From Hamadaea flava (GTDB lineage Bacteria > Actinomycetota > Actinomycetes > Mycobacteriales > Micromonosporaceae), in assembly GCF_024172085.1 (NCBI RefSeq), contig NZ_JAMZDZ010000001.1, positions 6,510,001 to 6,574,000 on the forward strand: 64,000 nucleotides of DNA, read 5' to 3'. Under the pieces are notes generated by a model. It made no database searches. It was not told the origin of the DNA and saw nothing but the letters and a program-made list of their open reading frames with translations. How positions within the stretch are numbered: the first letter of the stretch is position 1; the number at the start of each line of letters is the position of its first letter. The position numbers were made by a program, and so were the translations under genes. Of the stretch, positions 15,768-22,142 are shown piece after piece.

Positions 15768-17222
15768 ATGAGAGCCACGTCAAGCACCGTCCGCCGGGTC
15801 ACCGGCCAGTGCACGCGGTCGTACCAGTTCGAAACCGCCGCCACCGGTGACGGCCGCACCCTTGAGGGTTACGCGGCCGTGTTCAACTCGCCCACGCTGA
15901 TCCGCGACGCGCAGGGTGACTTCTACGAGACGATCCTGCCCGGCGCGTTCACGCGGTCGCTGGCGCAGCGAACCCCTGTCCTGCAATGGGATCACGGCAA
16001 AGACCCGCGGATCGGCCAGGTGCCGATCGGGAAGATCGAGGAGATCCGCGAGGACGCTCGAGGCCTGTTCGTCCGCGCCCGCCTGTTCGCGCACCCCGAC
16101 GTCGACCGCGTCCGCGAAGCCATCGCCGAGGGCGCCGTGACGGGCATGAGCTTCCGGTTCACCGTCCCCGACGGCGGCGACGACTGGACCCACTCCGACG
16201 GGTTCGAGCGCCGGGCGGTTCGCGACGCGACTGCCTACGAACTAGGCCCCGTCGTGTTCCCCGCATACGACACGACGTCGGTGTCCGTACGAGGGGCGCT
16301 GTCCACGATGCCGGAGGCGCGCCGGATGGACCGCAAGATCGAGGCGTACGTCGCCGTCTGGGGTGAGGTACGCAGCGGCGAACCGGACGGCGGCGCACTG
16401 TGGACGATCAAGGACGCCGACACGTTCCGAGACTGGCTGAAGCGCGGACCGCACCGTGTGCCGATCCTGGTCAACCACGGCCGGGACTACGCCGACGACC
16501 GGGCCTCGAGCGTGCTGTCGAAACCGTGCGGCTGGTGGCACCAGTTCACGGTCGACGAAACGGGGCTGCGGGCGACCGGCTACCTCGACGACACACCGCT
16601 CGGGGTGCAGGTTGCCGAGCGGATCCGCTCGGGCGAGCTGAGCAGCTGCTCGTATCGAGGCGGGATCCGGGACTGCGCGCCGGCGGGAGTACGCGACGGC
16701 GAGGAGCGCGTGCGGCTGCGCGCCGTCGACGTCTCCGAGGCGGGGCCGACGTCGAACCCCGCCGACCCTCGCGCGGTCATCCTCACGCTGGGCGGCCGCC
16801 CGGTTCGCGGCCGCGCCGCAACGGTTCGCGCCGCGTTCACCGAACCCGAACTGCGGGCAGTCCTCCGCGCCCTCGGCACGACCCTGGACAAGGAGCGCCG
16901 CCATGTCCAGGCCGACCGTGACCGGCGGCGTTTCTCGGCCGAGGACGGCGCAGCACGGGCCGAGCGAATCGCCCTCGTCCTGCGGCGCAAGCGACACGAC
17001 GCCAACCTGCAGTTCCAGTACGCCCGCGGTGCCCTGGCCCAGTCCGGCGACTTCCGCAGGGCGCTGGACCTCCAGCGGGAAGCGGACGCCGTCGAGCGCG
17101 ACCTCATGGAACAGCTCTACTACGACCGGGAAGCGTTCGCGATGCTGGCCGAACGGCTCGGCATCCCGCCGAAGGCGAACATCATCGGCGAGGCCCGGAA
17201 GCAGTGGTCGACGCGCCGCTGA
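15768..17222 (+). CDS. Prohead-protease-like protein with two tandem protease domains
   Basis: A 484-residue protein. Domain 1 (about 20-175) matches HK97-type prohead proteases: RTLEGYAAVFNSPT, a histidine in QWDHGKDP (His76), a serine in VTGMSFRF (Ser128) and ELGPVVFPAYDTTSVSV. Domain 2 (about 188-345) repeats the same plan: KIEAYVAVWGEV, His237 in LVNHGRDY, Ser295 in SSCSYRGG and VSEAGPTSNPADPRAVIL. A helical, Arg-rich C-terminal region (365-484) follows and could be a scaffold. Normal prohead proteases carry one such domain of about 180-220 residues. No major capsid gene follows, contrary to the usual phage order. Ribosome site AAAGGAG. Confidence 0.82.
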   Translation: MRATSSTVRRVTGQCTRSYQFETAATGDGRTLEGYAAVFNSPTLIRDAQGDFYETILPGAFTRSLAQRTPVLQWDHGKDPRIGQVPIGKIEEIREDARGLFVRARLFAHPDVDRVREAIAEGAVTGMSFRFTVPDGGDDWTHSDGFERRAVRDATAYELGPVVFPAYDTTSVSVRGALSTMPEARRMDRKIEAYVAVWGEVRSGEPDGGALWTIKDADTFRDWLKRGPHRVPILVNHGRDYADDRASSVLSKPCGWWHQFTVDETGLRATGYLDDTPLGVQVAERIRSGELSSCSYRGGIRDCAPAGVRDGEERVRLRAVDVSEAGPTSNPADPRAVILTLGGRPVRGRAATVRAAFTEPELRAVLRALGTTLDKERRHVQADRDRRRFSAEDGAARAERIALVLRRKRHDANLQFQYARGALAQSGDFRRALDLQREADAVERDLMEQLYYDREAFAMLAERLGIPPKANIIGEARKQWSTRR

Positions 17223-17246
17223 GCCGGCCGGTACGCGTAACGCAAC

Positions 17247-17279
17247 AGGGGTCCGCCGCAGTACGCGATGGACCCCTTT
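17247..17279 (+). terminator. Probable Rho-independent terminator of the rightward module
   Basis: AGGGGTCC at 17247-17254 pairs with GGACCCCT at 17270-17277 across a 15-nt loop and is followed by TTT. It lies 25 bp after the protease stop, between the convergent halves of the element. Confidence 0.7.
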
Positions 17280-17385
17280 CGTCGAGTTGATCAAGTCCCA
17301 GACCCGTACACATTGCGAGAAGGGGGTCGGCGGGGTGGAGAGCCACGGCCAAGATTACGTCCCAGGGGTACCCCCGCCCTCCCGG

Positions 17386-17847
17386 CTACAGGTAGCCAGC
17401 GCGTACGCAGACGGTCTGCATCCGGATGGATTGAGTGGTCACGTCGAGGGTCCGTGCTACCTCGTCGGACGCGCCTCTCGCTGCCTCGGCCATCTCGAAC
17501 GAGTCCCACAGCAGGTTCGCCGCGACGGTCACCGCGGAGTCGGATGACTGGCTGGCGGCGAAGACGATCTGCCGCAGCGTCTCGCGGTCACTGAGCTTGT
17601 CGTCGGTCTGGGCTTTGACGTTCCATTCGCACGCGTGGCGGGCGTTCAAGTCCCGGGTATCGGGCATGCCCCCCGTACTGGTCGCAGCAGCGGACGGCGT
17701 CCCTGTGGGCTGCGGTTCGGCAGTCGGCGAACCCGTGCGGCTGGTAGCGAAGATGACGCCTGTTGTCGCACCTGCAGCGATGACGGCGACGACCAGGAGC
17801 AGCAGCCACATCCGAGGGCGCCGCTTCGCTGCGGGGGTCTCGATCAT
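17386..17847 (-). CDS. Membrane-anchored extracytoplasmic protein
   Basis: A 153-residue protein with a short basic N terminus, one transmembrane helix (MWLLLLVVAVIAAGATTGVI), a Thr/Ser/Pro/Ala-rich linker, and a small outer domain with two cysteines (RHACEWN and QTVCVRAG) that could form a disulfide. It is the last gene of the leftward module. Such single-pass proteins are common in actinobacterial elements; a surface or superinfection-exclusion role is possible but unproven. Confidence 0.7.
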   Translation of the reverse strand: MIETPAAKRRPRMWLLLLVVAVIAAGATTGVIFATSRTGSPTAEPQPTGTPSAAATSTGGMPDTRDLNARHACEWNVKAQTDDKLSDRETLRQIVFAASQSSDSAVTVAANLLWDSFEMAEAARGASDEVARTLDVTTQSIRMQTVCVRAGYL

Positions 17848-17931
17848 CCGAGGACGGTACGTCCGGCGTCGCCGCCGCAGAGTCGGCTACCTGACCACGA
17901 AGGCGTCATCAGTGGGGTTACCGGGGTTCCG

Positions 17932-18078
17932 TCACGATCGCTGACGGAACCCCGCATCCGCCTTCTCGACGGCGGGCCGCAGCAGGGCCCGCAGGAGTTC
18001 ACGACGTTCGGGGCTGAGTGGCGGGGCCTGGTCGACCATCCGCTTGACGTATTCGCGCAGGGTCTCGTCGCTGGTCAT
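17932..18078 (-). CDS. 48-residue protein with the APPL motif (copy 3)
   Basis: A very short gene, MTSDETLREYVKRMVDQAPP followed by LSPERRELLRALLRP. It shares the V-x-x-A-P-P-L, Arg and LL pattern with the two small rightward genes at 10850 and 11038. Start ATG at 18078, stop TGA at 17932. The shared motif supports its being a real gene despite its size. Function unknown. Confidence 0.6.
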   Translation of the reverse strand: MTSDETLREYVKRMVDQAPPLSPERRELLRALLRPAVEKADAGFRQRS

Positions 18079-18158
18079 CGCCTGATCAACGACCTATCCG
18101 CCTGGTGACCCCGTCCATCCGCCGGGTGATCCCGGCCTGCGGTCACCTACTCGGAGGA

Positions 18159-18692
18159 TCAGTTGAAGCTGAGCGTGATCGCGCTGTTCAGCTCGGCTCG
18201 CGGGTACTGGACCTTGCCTCGATGCGCCACCTCGACGGCGTAGAACTGGCTGCCCTCCGGCACGGCGGCGATGAGGAACACGAACTCGCATCGGGTGGAT
18301 TCGGCCTTCGGCTCGCCCTTGCCGAGTTGTCCCACCGCCACGGTCTTGCCGTCGGCGTCGGTCACGACGACCTGGGTGCCCTCGCGAATGTCGTCGTATC
18401 CGCCGCGGCCCCAGCAGTTCCACGGGTCGCGGGTCCATCCGAACTCCGACGGGCTCAGCACCATCGTGCCGGCCAGCATGAAGGCCGTAGGCGCCGCGGG
18501 TGATGCCGACGCCTGCGGCGTTGCGGATCCAGCGAACTTAACGATGGCGAAGGCAATGCCGCCGGAGATCGCGAACAGCACGACCAGCGTGCCGACGATC
18601 AACGGCCACAGCGGCCGTGCGCGGCGGGTCGGCGTAGGCGGCGGGAAGACGGGCTCGGACGTCACTCGTGGCACGGTACGGAAGCGACGCAT
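18159..18692 (-). CDS. Single-pass membrane protein with extracytoplasmic domain
   Basis: A 177-residue protein. A Pro/Arg-rich cytoplasmic tail of about 28 residues is followed by a membrane helix (LWPLIVGTLVVLFAISGGIA), an Ala/Pro/Ser linker and an outer beta-rich domain with two cysteines (DPWNCWGRGG, STRCEFVF). The domain has the look of a small all-beta fold, but the family was not recognised. It may be co-transcribed with the other element membrane protein at 17386-17847. Confidence 0.72.
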   Translation of the reverse strand: MRRFRTVPRVTSEPVFPPPTPTRRARPLWPLIVGTLVVLFAISGGIAFAIVKFAGSATPQASASPAAPTAFMLAGTMVLSPSEFGWTRDPWNCWGRGGYDDIREGTQVVVTDADGKTVAVGQLGKGEPKAESTRCEFVFLIAAVPEGSQFYAVEVAHRGKVQYPRAELNSAITLSFN

Positions 18693-18747
18693 TGATCACC
18701 TTCGCCCGCTCGGCCGAACCCAGAAGGACGTTCGTTACTCGATCGGA

Positions 18748-18775
18748 CCAAGTGTGGCCCCGGGGCCACACTTGG
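18748..18775. repeat. 28-bp perfect palindrome (no loop)
   Basis: Half-site CCAAGTGTGGCCCC at 18748-18761 is followed directly by its exact complement at 18762-18775. It lies in the 148-bp gap upstream of the gene that starts at 18692. It could be a dimeric-protein site or a cruciform. Confidence 0.85.
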
Positions 18776-18813
18776 AGCGGATATCTATGGATGCCTCAGT
18801 GGCCCGCGTCGCG

Positions 18814-18837
18814 GACTTTCGCCCCGGGGCGAAAGTC
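18814..18837. repeat. 24-bp perfect palindrome (no loop)
   Basis: Half-site GACTTTCGCCCC is followed directly by its complement. The second of four consecutive perfect palindromes. It shares the CCCC/GGGG centre with the first and the fourth but has different arms. Confidence 0.85.
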
Positions 18838-18840
18838 GAA

Positions 18841-19128
18841 TCACTCTCCGTAGGCTGGTGAATTCCCGCAGATCTGCGGGAATTTTCCTCCGTCGTTGGC
18901 CTGCGCGTCGGACCTAAATGCTTCGCGCCCCGGGGCGCGAAGCGATTCATCATCTTCCTTCGATCTTCTTGGTGCGGTATCGCCGTGCGCCTGACGCTGC
19001 ACTGCGGCCTGTGCGTACATCGGTTCGCGTAACGGCGTCCGGGCGTAACGAAGCCCTGCCCAAATTTCTTCGGGGAGAGAAATGCCTGACTGGGCGGCGG
19101 GGTCAGCGTTTGCCCTGGTCACGTCCAT
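18841..19128 (-). CDS. Hypothetical element protein with palindrome-encoded tail
   Basis: A 95-residue protein whose first half (SGISLPEEIWAGLRYARTPL, then REPMYAQAAVQRQAH) looks like a normal small helical protein. The second half is polar, and its DNA consists largely of two 24-bp perfect palindromes. The start is an ATG behind a G-rich site (GGGGGGTGG). The same pattern, ordinary N terminus plus hairpin-coded tail, is seen in the genes at 19655-20284 and 21166-21492. Moderate certainty that it is expressed. Confidence 0.5.
   Translation of the reverse strand: MDVTRANADPAAQSGISLPEEIWAGLRYARTPLREPMYAQAAVQRQAHGDTAPRRSKEDDESLRAPGREAFRSDAQANDGGKFPQICGNSPAYGE
18861..18884. repeat. 24-bp perfect palindrome (no loop)
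   Basis: Half-site AATTCCCGCAGA and its exact complement, inside the last codons of the gene at 18841-19128. The centre is AGATCT, unlike the CCCCGGGG centres of its three neighbours. Confidence 0.85.
18920..18943. repeat. 24-bp perfect palindrome (no loop)
   Basis: Half-site GCTTCGCGCCCC and its exact complement, inside the gene at 18841-19128. The fourth of the series spanning 18748-18943. Confidence 0.85.
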
Positions 19129-19654
19129 GATCCACCCCCCGGGTACCCCCGATGCGCAGACGTCGGCGCGAGAGCGGAGACGCTTGCAGGCACATAGATG
19201 CGTTACGTCACGGGTTACGTCGGCACCTGAGTCAACCGCGGTTGACTCGCTGGAGAGACTGAGGGATTCCCCCCACCCCTTAGCTCACCAGGGAACAACC
19301 CGCACGCTTCGATCCCTCCAGCGGTACCAGCCCGCCCACCCGTAGGTGTGCAGGCTCCGCCAATGTGTCGACCGGGGTGATCAGACCAGGGTCGGGCCGC
19401 CCACGTCGGCCTGCTGTACGAGGGGCATGGCTGTTCGTCCACATGCCTGCGGACACGGAGACCATGCAAGGAACTCCGTAGAGCGTCGGTCGCTCAGGGC
19501 AGGGCTCTACCGATCGGGTAGAGCCCCACTCTCAACGGCCGCAAAGGGTGTCTGTCAGACCGACGCCCTTATGGGGTCGGTACTGCCAACGTCATGGCTT
19601 CTTCCCGCCGCCGGGAAGAAGGGGTCCTCGTCAAATGAGGACCCCCGCCAACAG
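19129..19654. other. 526-bp stretch without a convincing gene, rich in hairpins
   Basis: No well-supported gene. A 61-codon leftward frame at 19280-19465 (containing LITPVDTLAEPAHLRVGGLV) is possible but weak. The stretch holds a 20-bp perfect palindrome at 19229-19248 (half GAGTCAACCG), a 10-bp stem at 19502-19511/19517-19526, a 9-bp stem with one G-T pair at 19544-19552/19562-19570, and a 10-bp stem at 19598-19607/19612-19621. It also holds a 9-bp stem at 19621-19629/19637-19645, just after the stop of the leftward operon, which may be its terminator. A regulatory RNA or origin is possible. Confidence 0.6.
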
Positions 19655-20284
19655 CTAGGGCAGCGACTTTGCGGGTGCACGCAAAGTGGACTCGCCATGA
19701 AAGCCCTGGTCGCCCAGCTTGCCGGGGCCGGTAACCTGAGCGACCTGCGGTGACGTCAGTAGTGCTGACGTCATGTCCGTTTTCCCGACGCCGGGAAGGT
19801 TGTCGTAGTCGGGCCCGGCGAACAGCGGGAGTTGGGTACGCGTTGGATGCGTACCCCGGGCGATGCCTTTTCCGGGACGCGCCGGAAAAGGCTGGTCCCG
19901 GCTGCCCTCATTAGTAGTGACCCCAGGATCACTTTCGCGACGCCCCGAAAGTGATCTGGCCGTGCCGTCAGCACTGCCGGCGGCATCCTCAGAGCGCGGT
20001 GCCGGGAGGGGATGGGTGTCATCACTAATGACACCCTCAACCCCCGCTGTAACAACGGGGGTCGCCAGCGCAAGCCGCCCTTGCGCGACGAGCTGGCCGG
20101 CGCGCTGACGAGACATGCCGGGTAGCGCCCGGGCAATCTCCTCGTGCGTCATGTCGTACTGATCGGCCAGCAGTGCGGCCAGGCGGGCGCGGGTGAGGCG
20201 CGCGGCGGCAAGCTCGGCTTGCACGGTGCCAATGCGCTCTTGCGCGGCACGGAGCAGCGTCACCAGGATCTCGGCGTCCGTCAT
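19655..20284 (-). CDS. HTH-containing element protein with hairpin-coded C-terminal tail
   Basis: A 209-residue protein. Residues 1-70 (MTDAEILVTLLRAAQERIGT, then DMTHEEIARALPGMSRQRAG) look like a coiled coil followed by a helix-turn-helix. Residues 75-209 are polar and low in complexity, and their DNA carries at least seven strong hairpins (19666-20062). The ATG overlaps the upstream stop (ATGA), and it is the last gene of the six-gene leftward operon. The N-terminal part probably binds DNA and may control the element. The tail may be a by-product of the hairpins. Confidence 0.6.
   Translation of the reverse strand: MTDAEILVTLLRAAQERIGTVQAELAAARLTRARLAALLADQYDMTHEEIARALPGMSRQRAGQLVAQGRLALATPVVTAGVEGVISDDTHPLPAPRSEDAAGSADGTARSLSGRRESDPGVTTNEGSRDQPFPARPGKGIARGTHPTRTQLPLFAGPDYDNLPGVGKTDMTSALLTSPQVAQVTGPGKLGDQGFHGESTLRAPAKSLP
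19666..20062. repeat. Array of hairpins within the 3' part of the HTH gene
   Basis: Stems seen directly: 19666-19673/19680-19687 (8 bp), 19751-19759/19765-19773 (9 bp, TGACGTCAG), 19782-19787/19792-19797 (6 bp) and 19834-19841/19849-19856 (8 bp). Further right: 19865-19875/19882-19892 (11 bp, GCCTTTTCCGG), 19927-19937/19946-19956 (11 bp, GATCACTTTCG), 20014-20022/20028-20036 (9 bp) and 20040-20046/20056-20062 (7 bp). All arms differ in sequence, while loops are short (4-9 nt). They lie nearly end to end. Confidence 0.8.
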
Positions 20285-20541
20285 CGGTCCGCCTCCGCGC
20301 CCTGGTAGAGGTTGCCGTCGTTGTCGAGCGGAGCGATCCCCAAGGCGCGCAGCAGATCCGCCGCAGCCTGGTCTGCTGAGTCCTCGTCCATGTGGTAGTC
20401 CCAGCCCGCCTCGCGCGCCAGCCATATTGCGACGTGCGCGACGAGGTTGCTGACCTGGAAGGTGATGGGCTTCGCCGGGTGCTGGCCGAGCATCATGTTG
20501 GGGGCAGTACGCGGGCCGCGTACGCGGTGGTTGCGCGTCAT
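20281..20541 (-). CDS. Hypothetical element protein
   Basis: An 86-residue protein. The central part (ITFQVSNLVAHVAIWLAREA) is a helix with mixed polarity, and the C-terminal DSADQAAADLLRALGIAPLD looks like a short helical domain. It is coupled by ATGA overlaps to both neighbours. No family was recognised. It contains a small GTACGCG stem-loop at 20507-20523 near its start. Confidence 0.65.
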   Translation of the reverse strand: MTRNHRVRGPRTAPNMMLGQHPAKPITFQVSNLVAHVAIWLAREAGWDYHMDEDSADQAAADLLRALGIAPLDNDGNLYQGAEADR

Positions 20542-20825
20542 CGGTCACCCCGCATGTGTGCGACGGCGACCCGCCGTGGTCGGCGCTCACGCTCGTTCGG
20601 CCGGGCCGGTGTGCGCTTGTCGACGACCGCCTCGACGCGCGGCAGCATGTCCATCCGGGCGGTCACGAGGACGGCCTTCGGGTCGCCGACGAGCATTGCC
20701 AGCGCGTCGTCAGCGCCGAACACGATCGAGGTCACGACGTAGCGGCGCTCGGCGCAGTAGTCGAGGCACAGGTCAATCCAGCGCTGGCGGTCGGCCGCCA
20801 TCGGCACGAAGACGATCGCGTTCAT
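20538..20825 (-). CDS. Small protein resembling a resolvase-fold core
   Basis: A 95-residue protein, MNAIVFVPMAADRQRWIDLC, then RRYVVTSIVFGADDALAMLV and AVLVTARMDMLPRVEAVVD. The strand-helix order, with a long helix after strand 1 and a DxLPR-like segment, recalls the N-terminal domain of serine recombinases. The catalytic Arg-x-Ser is absent, so it would be inactive as a recombinase. Such truncated homologues occur in actinobacterial elements. It is coupled by ATGA on both sides. Confidence 0.6.
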   Translation of the reverse strand: MNAIVFVPMAADRQRWIDLCLDYCAERRYVVTSIVFGADDALAMLVGDPKAVLVTARMDMLPRVEAVVDKRTPARPNERERRPRRVAVAHMRGDR

Positions 20826-21169
20826 GCCGCACCGCCAGCCAGCGCCACCAGGTCGCTGAGCCCCGTCGAGAGCATCGAGGTCTGGCGCACGGTCAGCAGC
20901 GCCGATCTGCCGTCCGCTTCCGCCGGCTCCTCGTAGGTCAGCAGCTCGACGGACGGCGGGAGCGTCCTGCCGTCGTGGATCTGGGCTACCAGGCGGGCCC
21001 TGACGATGTACAGCTCGACGTCGGCCGGGTCCTGACGAGGTGCGCCCGGGTCGGTGACGCGTAGCTGGATCTCGTCGCCTTCGACGGTGTTGGCGCGGAC
21101 GTCGGCCGACCGGTGCTCGGCGCGCTCGGCGCAGCCTTGCCGGTCACACCACGCGGGGTGCTGACTCAT
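20822..21169 (-). CDS. Small element protein with HPAWCDRxxC motif (DUF6907-like)
   Basis: A 115-residue protein starting MSQHPAWCDRQGCAERAEHR. This N-terminal Cys/His motif followed by a strand-rich middle (EIQLRVTDPGAPRQDPADVE) and a C-terminal helix resembles the DUF6907-type proteins common in actinobacterial mobile elements; the family assignment is from memory of the pattern. ATGA overlaps couple it to both neighbours. Function unknown. Confidence 0.65.
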   Translation of the reverse strand: MSQHPAWCDRQGCAERAEHRSADVRANTVEGDEIQLRVTDPGAPRQDPADVELYIVRARLVAQIHDGRTLPPSVELLTYEEPAEADGRSALLTVRQTSMLSTGLSDLVALAGGAA

Positions 21170-21492
21170 GCGGCACCGCCGATTGCGAGCGCCGTGTCGA
21201 CGTGAGACGCCCAACCGTGGTCGTCTCGACCATGGTTGGTATCTGCGTTGTCGCCCGAACCACGCAGATCGGTGCCGTCATGGGGCAGAGCCCCACGCAA
21301 GATCGAACCGTTGGGGTCGGGGGTACTCACGGGGCGAGTACCCGGCGTACCGCCGCAGCGGCCCTCAGGGCAGACCCGCGCCAGCGCCTTGCCGCAGACG
21401 ACGCACCGGGGACGACTCGTGCCAGCCGCCATGAGGTAGCCGCCAGCGAACGCCGCGGCGCAGAGCAGGGCCAGAAGCCACCACGGGATCAT
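21166..21492 (-). CDS. Membrane/zinc-motif element protein with hairpin-coded tail
   Basis: A 108-residue protein. One membrane helix (WWLLALLCAAAFAGGYLMAA) is followed by a cysteine motif CVVCGKALARVCPEGRC that could bind zinc, then a polar tail. The DNA of the tail forms four stems: 21211-21223/21227-21239 (13 bp with one G-T), 21241-21248/21262-21269, 21281-21286/21290-21295 and 21321-21328/21336-21343. Because the tail ends exactly in an ATGA overlap with the next gene, the hairpin-bearing frame is evidently translated. Confidence 0.65.
   Translation of the reverse strand: MIPWWLLALLCAAAFAGGYLMAAGTSRPRCVVCGKALARVCPEGRCGGTPGTRPVSTPDPNGSILRGALPHDGTDLRGSGDNADTNHGRDDHGWASHVDTALAIGGAA
21211..21343. 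repeat. Cluster of four hairpins within a coding tail
   Basis: Four consecutive stems of 13, 8, 6 and 8 bp with loops of 3, 13, 3 and 7 nt occupy most of 133 bp. The best is CCAACCGTGGTCG with its near-complement 3 nt later. Arm sequences are unrelated to each other and to the arrays further left. Confidence 0.8.
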
Positions 21493-22046
21493 CGGGCACC
21501 TCCCGGGCGCCGCCGGGTCGCGTGGCGGTACAGCTGGTCGGCCGCGTCGCGGAACAGGTCCCAGCTACCGCTGTCCAGGAAGCGGCGGACCTGATCCGCC
21601 AGCTGCTCCCCGCGCACGTCGAGACGTAGCCCGGGCTCGCGATCGGGGAAGATCTCCATCTCCGACCGGCAAACCCCACACGTGACCGCAGCCTTCTCGG
21701 TGCTCGTCGTCTCGCCGGCCGTGGCACCGCAGGACCACGGGTGGCCGTACGGGAAGTGGATGGGCGGCGTGGCCGCAGGCGGCGGTTCGGGCGCCCTCAG
21801 GGACGGTAGTCCCGGCTGGGTGTAGTCGTACCCGTCGCCGCAACGCTTGCCGCTCTGGGCCTGCCCGTCCCTGTGTGCCGTGAACCCGGCCTGCCGCAGA
21901 GTCGCGCTGACCGGTTCGACGTGGGCATCGCAGACGTTGACGGACACGTCAAGCGTGCCGTGCGCCAGGCCGTCGCGGGGCGAGTACGCCTCGATTCGGA
22001 CGGTGGCGGGCTGCCCGCATGTGGGCAGGGTCGGTAGGGTGCTCAC
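21489..22046 (-). CDS. Hypothetical element protein with cysteine pairs
   Basis: A 185-residue protein and the first gene of the leftward operon, with a GTG start. Cysteine motifs include PTCGQPATV, VNVCDAHVEPV, SCGATAG and VTCGVCRSEM, consistent with one or two zinc-binding sites. A Pro-rich linker sits in the middle, and the C terminus (DVRGEQLADQVRRFLDSGSW) is helical. It overlaps the next gene by ATGA. It begins 89 bp from the right attachment core, so its promoter lies within the element end. Confidence 0.65.
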   Translation of the reverse strand: MSTLPTLPTCGQPATVRIEAYSPRDGLAHGTLDVSVNVCDAHVEPVSATLRQAGFTAHRDGQAQSGKRCGDGYDYTQPGLPSLRAPEPPPAATPPIHFPYGHPWSCGATAGETTSTEKAAVTCGVCRSEMEIFPDREPGLRLDVRGEQLADQVRRFLDSGSWDLFRDAADQLYRHATRRRPGGAR

Positions 22047-22134
22047 TAGCCGGACCTCGTTTCCGGTCAGGCCCCGGATTCACGGTGTTGGCGCACCGCC
22101 GGGGCCGCTTTATTGGGGTATCAGTCGGCTTGCT

Positions 22135-22142
22135 ATTCCGAT
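22135..22142. other. Right attachment-site core (attR) of the integrated element
   Basis: Second copy of ATTCCGAT. Sequence to its right continues the primase reading frame (ATC GCC CGA GTG CAG) to a stop at 22206, and sequence to its left is element DNA. Only these 8 bp are identical between the two ends, which is normal for serine integrase crossovers. Confidence 0.85.

Larger units (their letters stand above)
8850..22142 (+). mobile_element. 13.3-kb serine-integrase element (phage-satellite-like or reduced prophage)
   Basis: Bounded by the ATTCCGAT cores at 8850 and 22135 and inserted in a LigD-type primase gene. The rightward module (8887-17222) holds the integrase, a P-loop ATPase, a tape-measure-like protein, a double-domain prohead protease and small proteins. 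The leftward module (22046-17386) holds six translationally coupled small genes, membrane proteins and a hairpin array. No terminase, portal, major capsid, lysis, FtsK-like or relaxase gene is recognisable. It could be a satellite that uses helper-phage parts, or a decayed prophage. Confidence 0.85.

Noticed and set aside
19346-19753. Rightward 135-codon frame in the element
   Set aside because: It runs through several hairpins, has no ribosome site or protein-like composition, and opposes the leftward operon.
18748-20062. CRISPR array
   Set aside because: The repeats are inverted and all different; there is no constant direct repeat with regular spacers and no cas gene.
8887-22046. Actinobacterial conjugative element (pSAM2 type)
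   Set aside because: No FtsK/Tra-type DNA translocase, no Prim-Pol replication gene and no tyrosine integrase or tRNA target were seen; phage-type genes are present instead.
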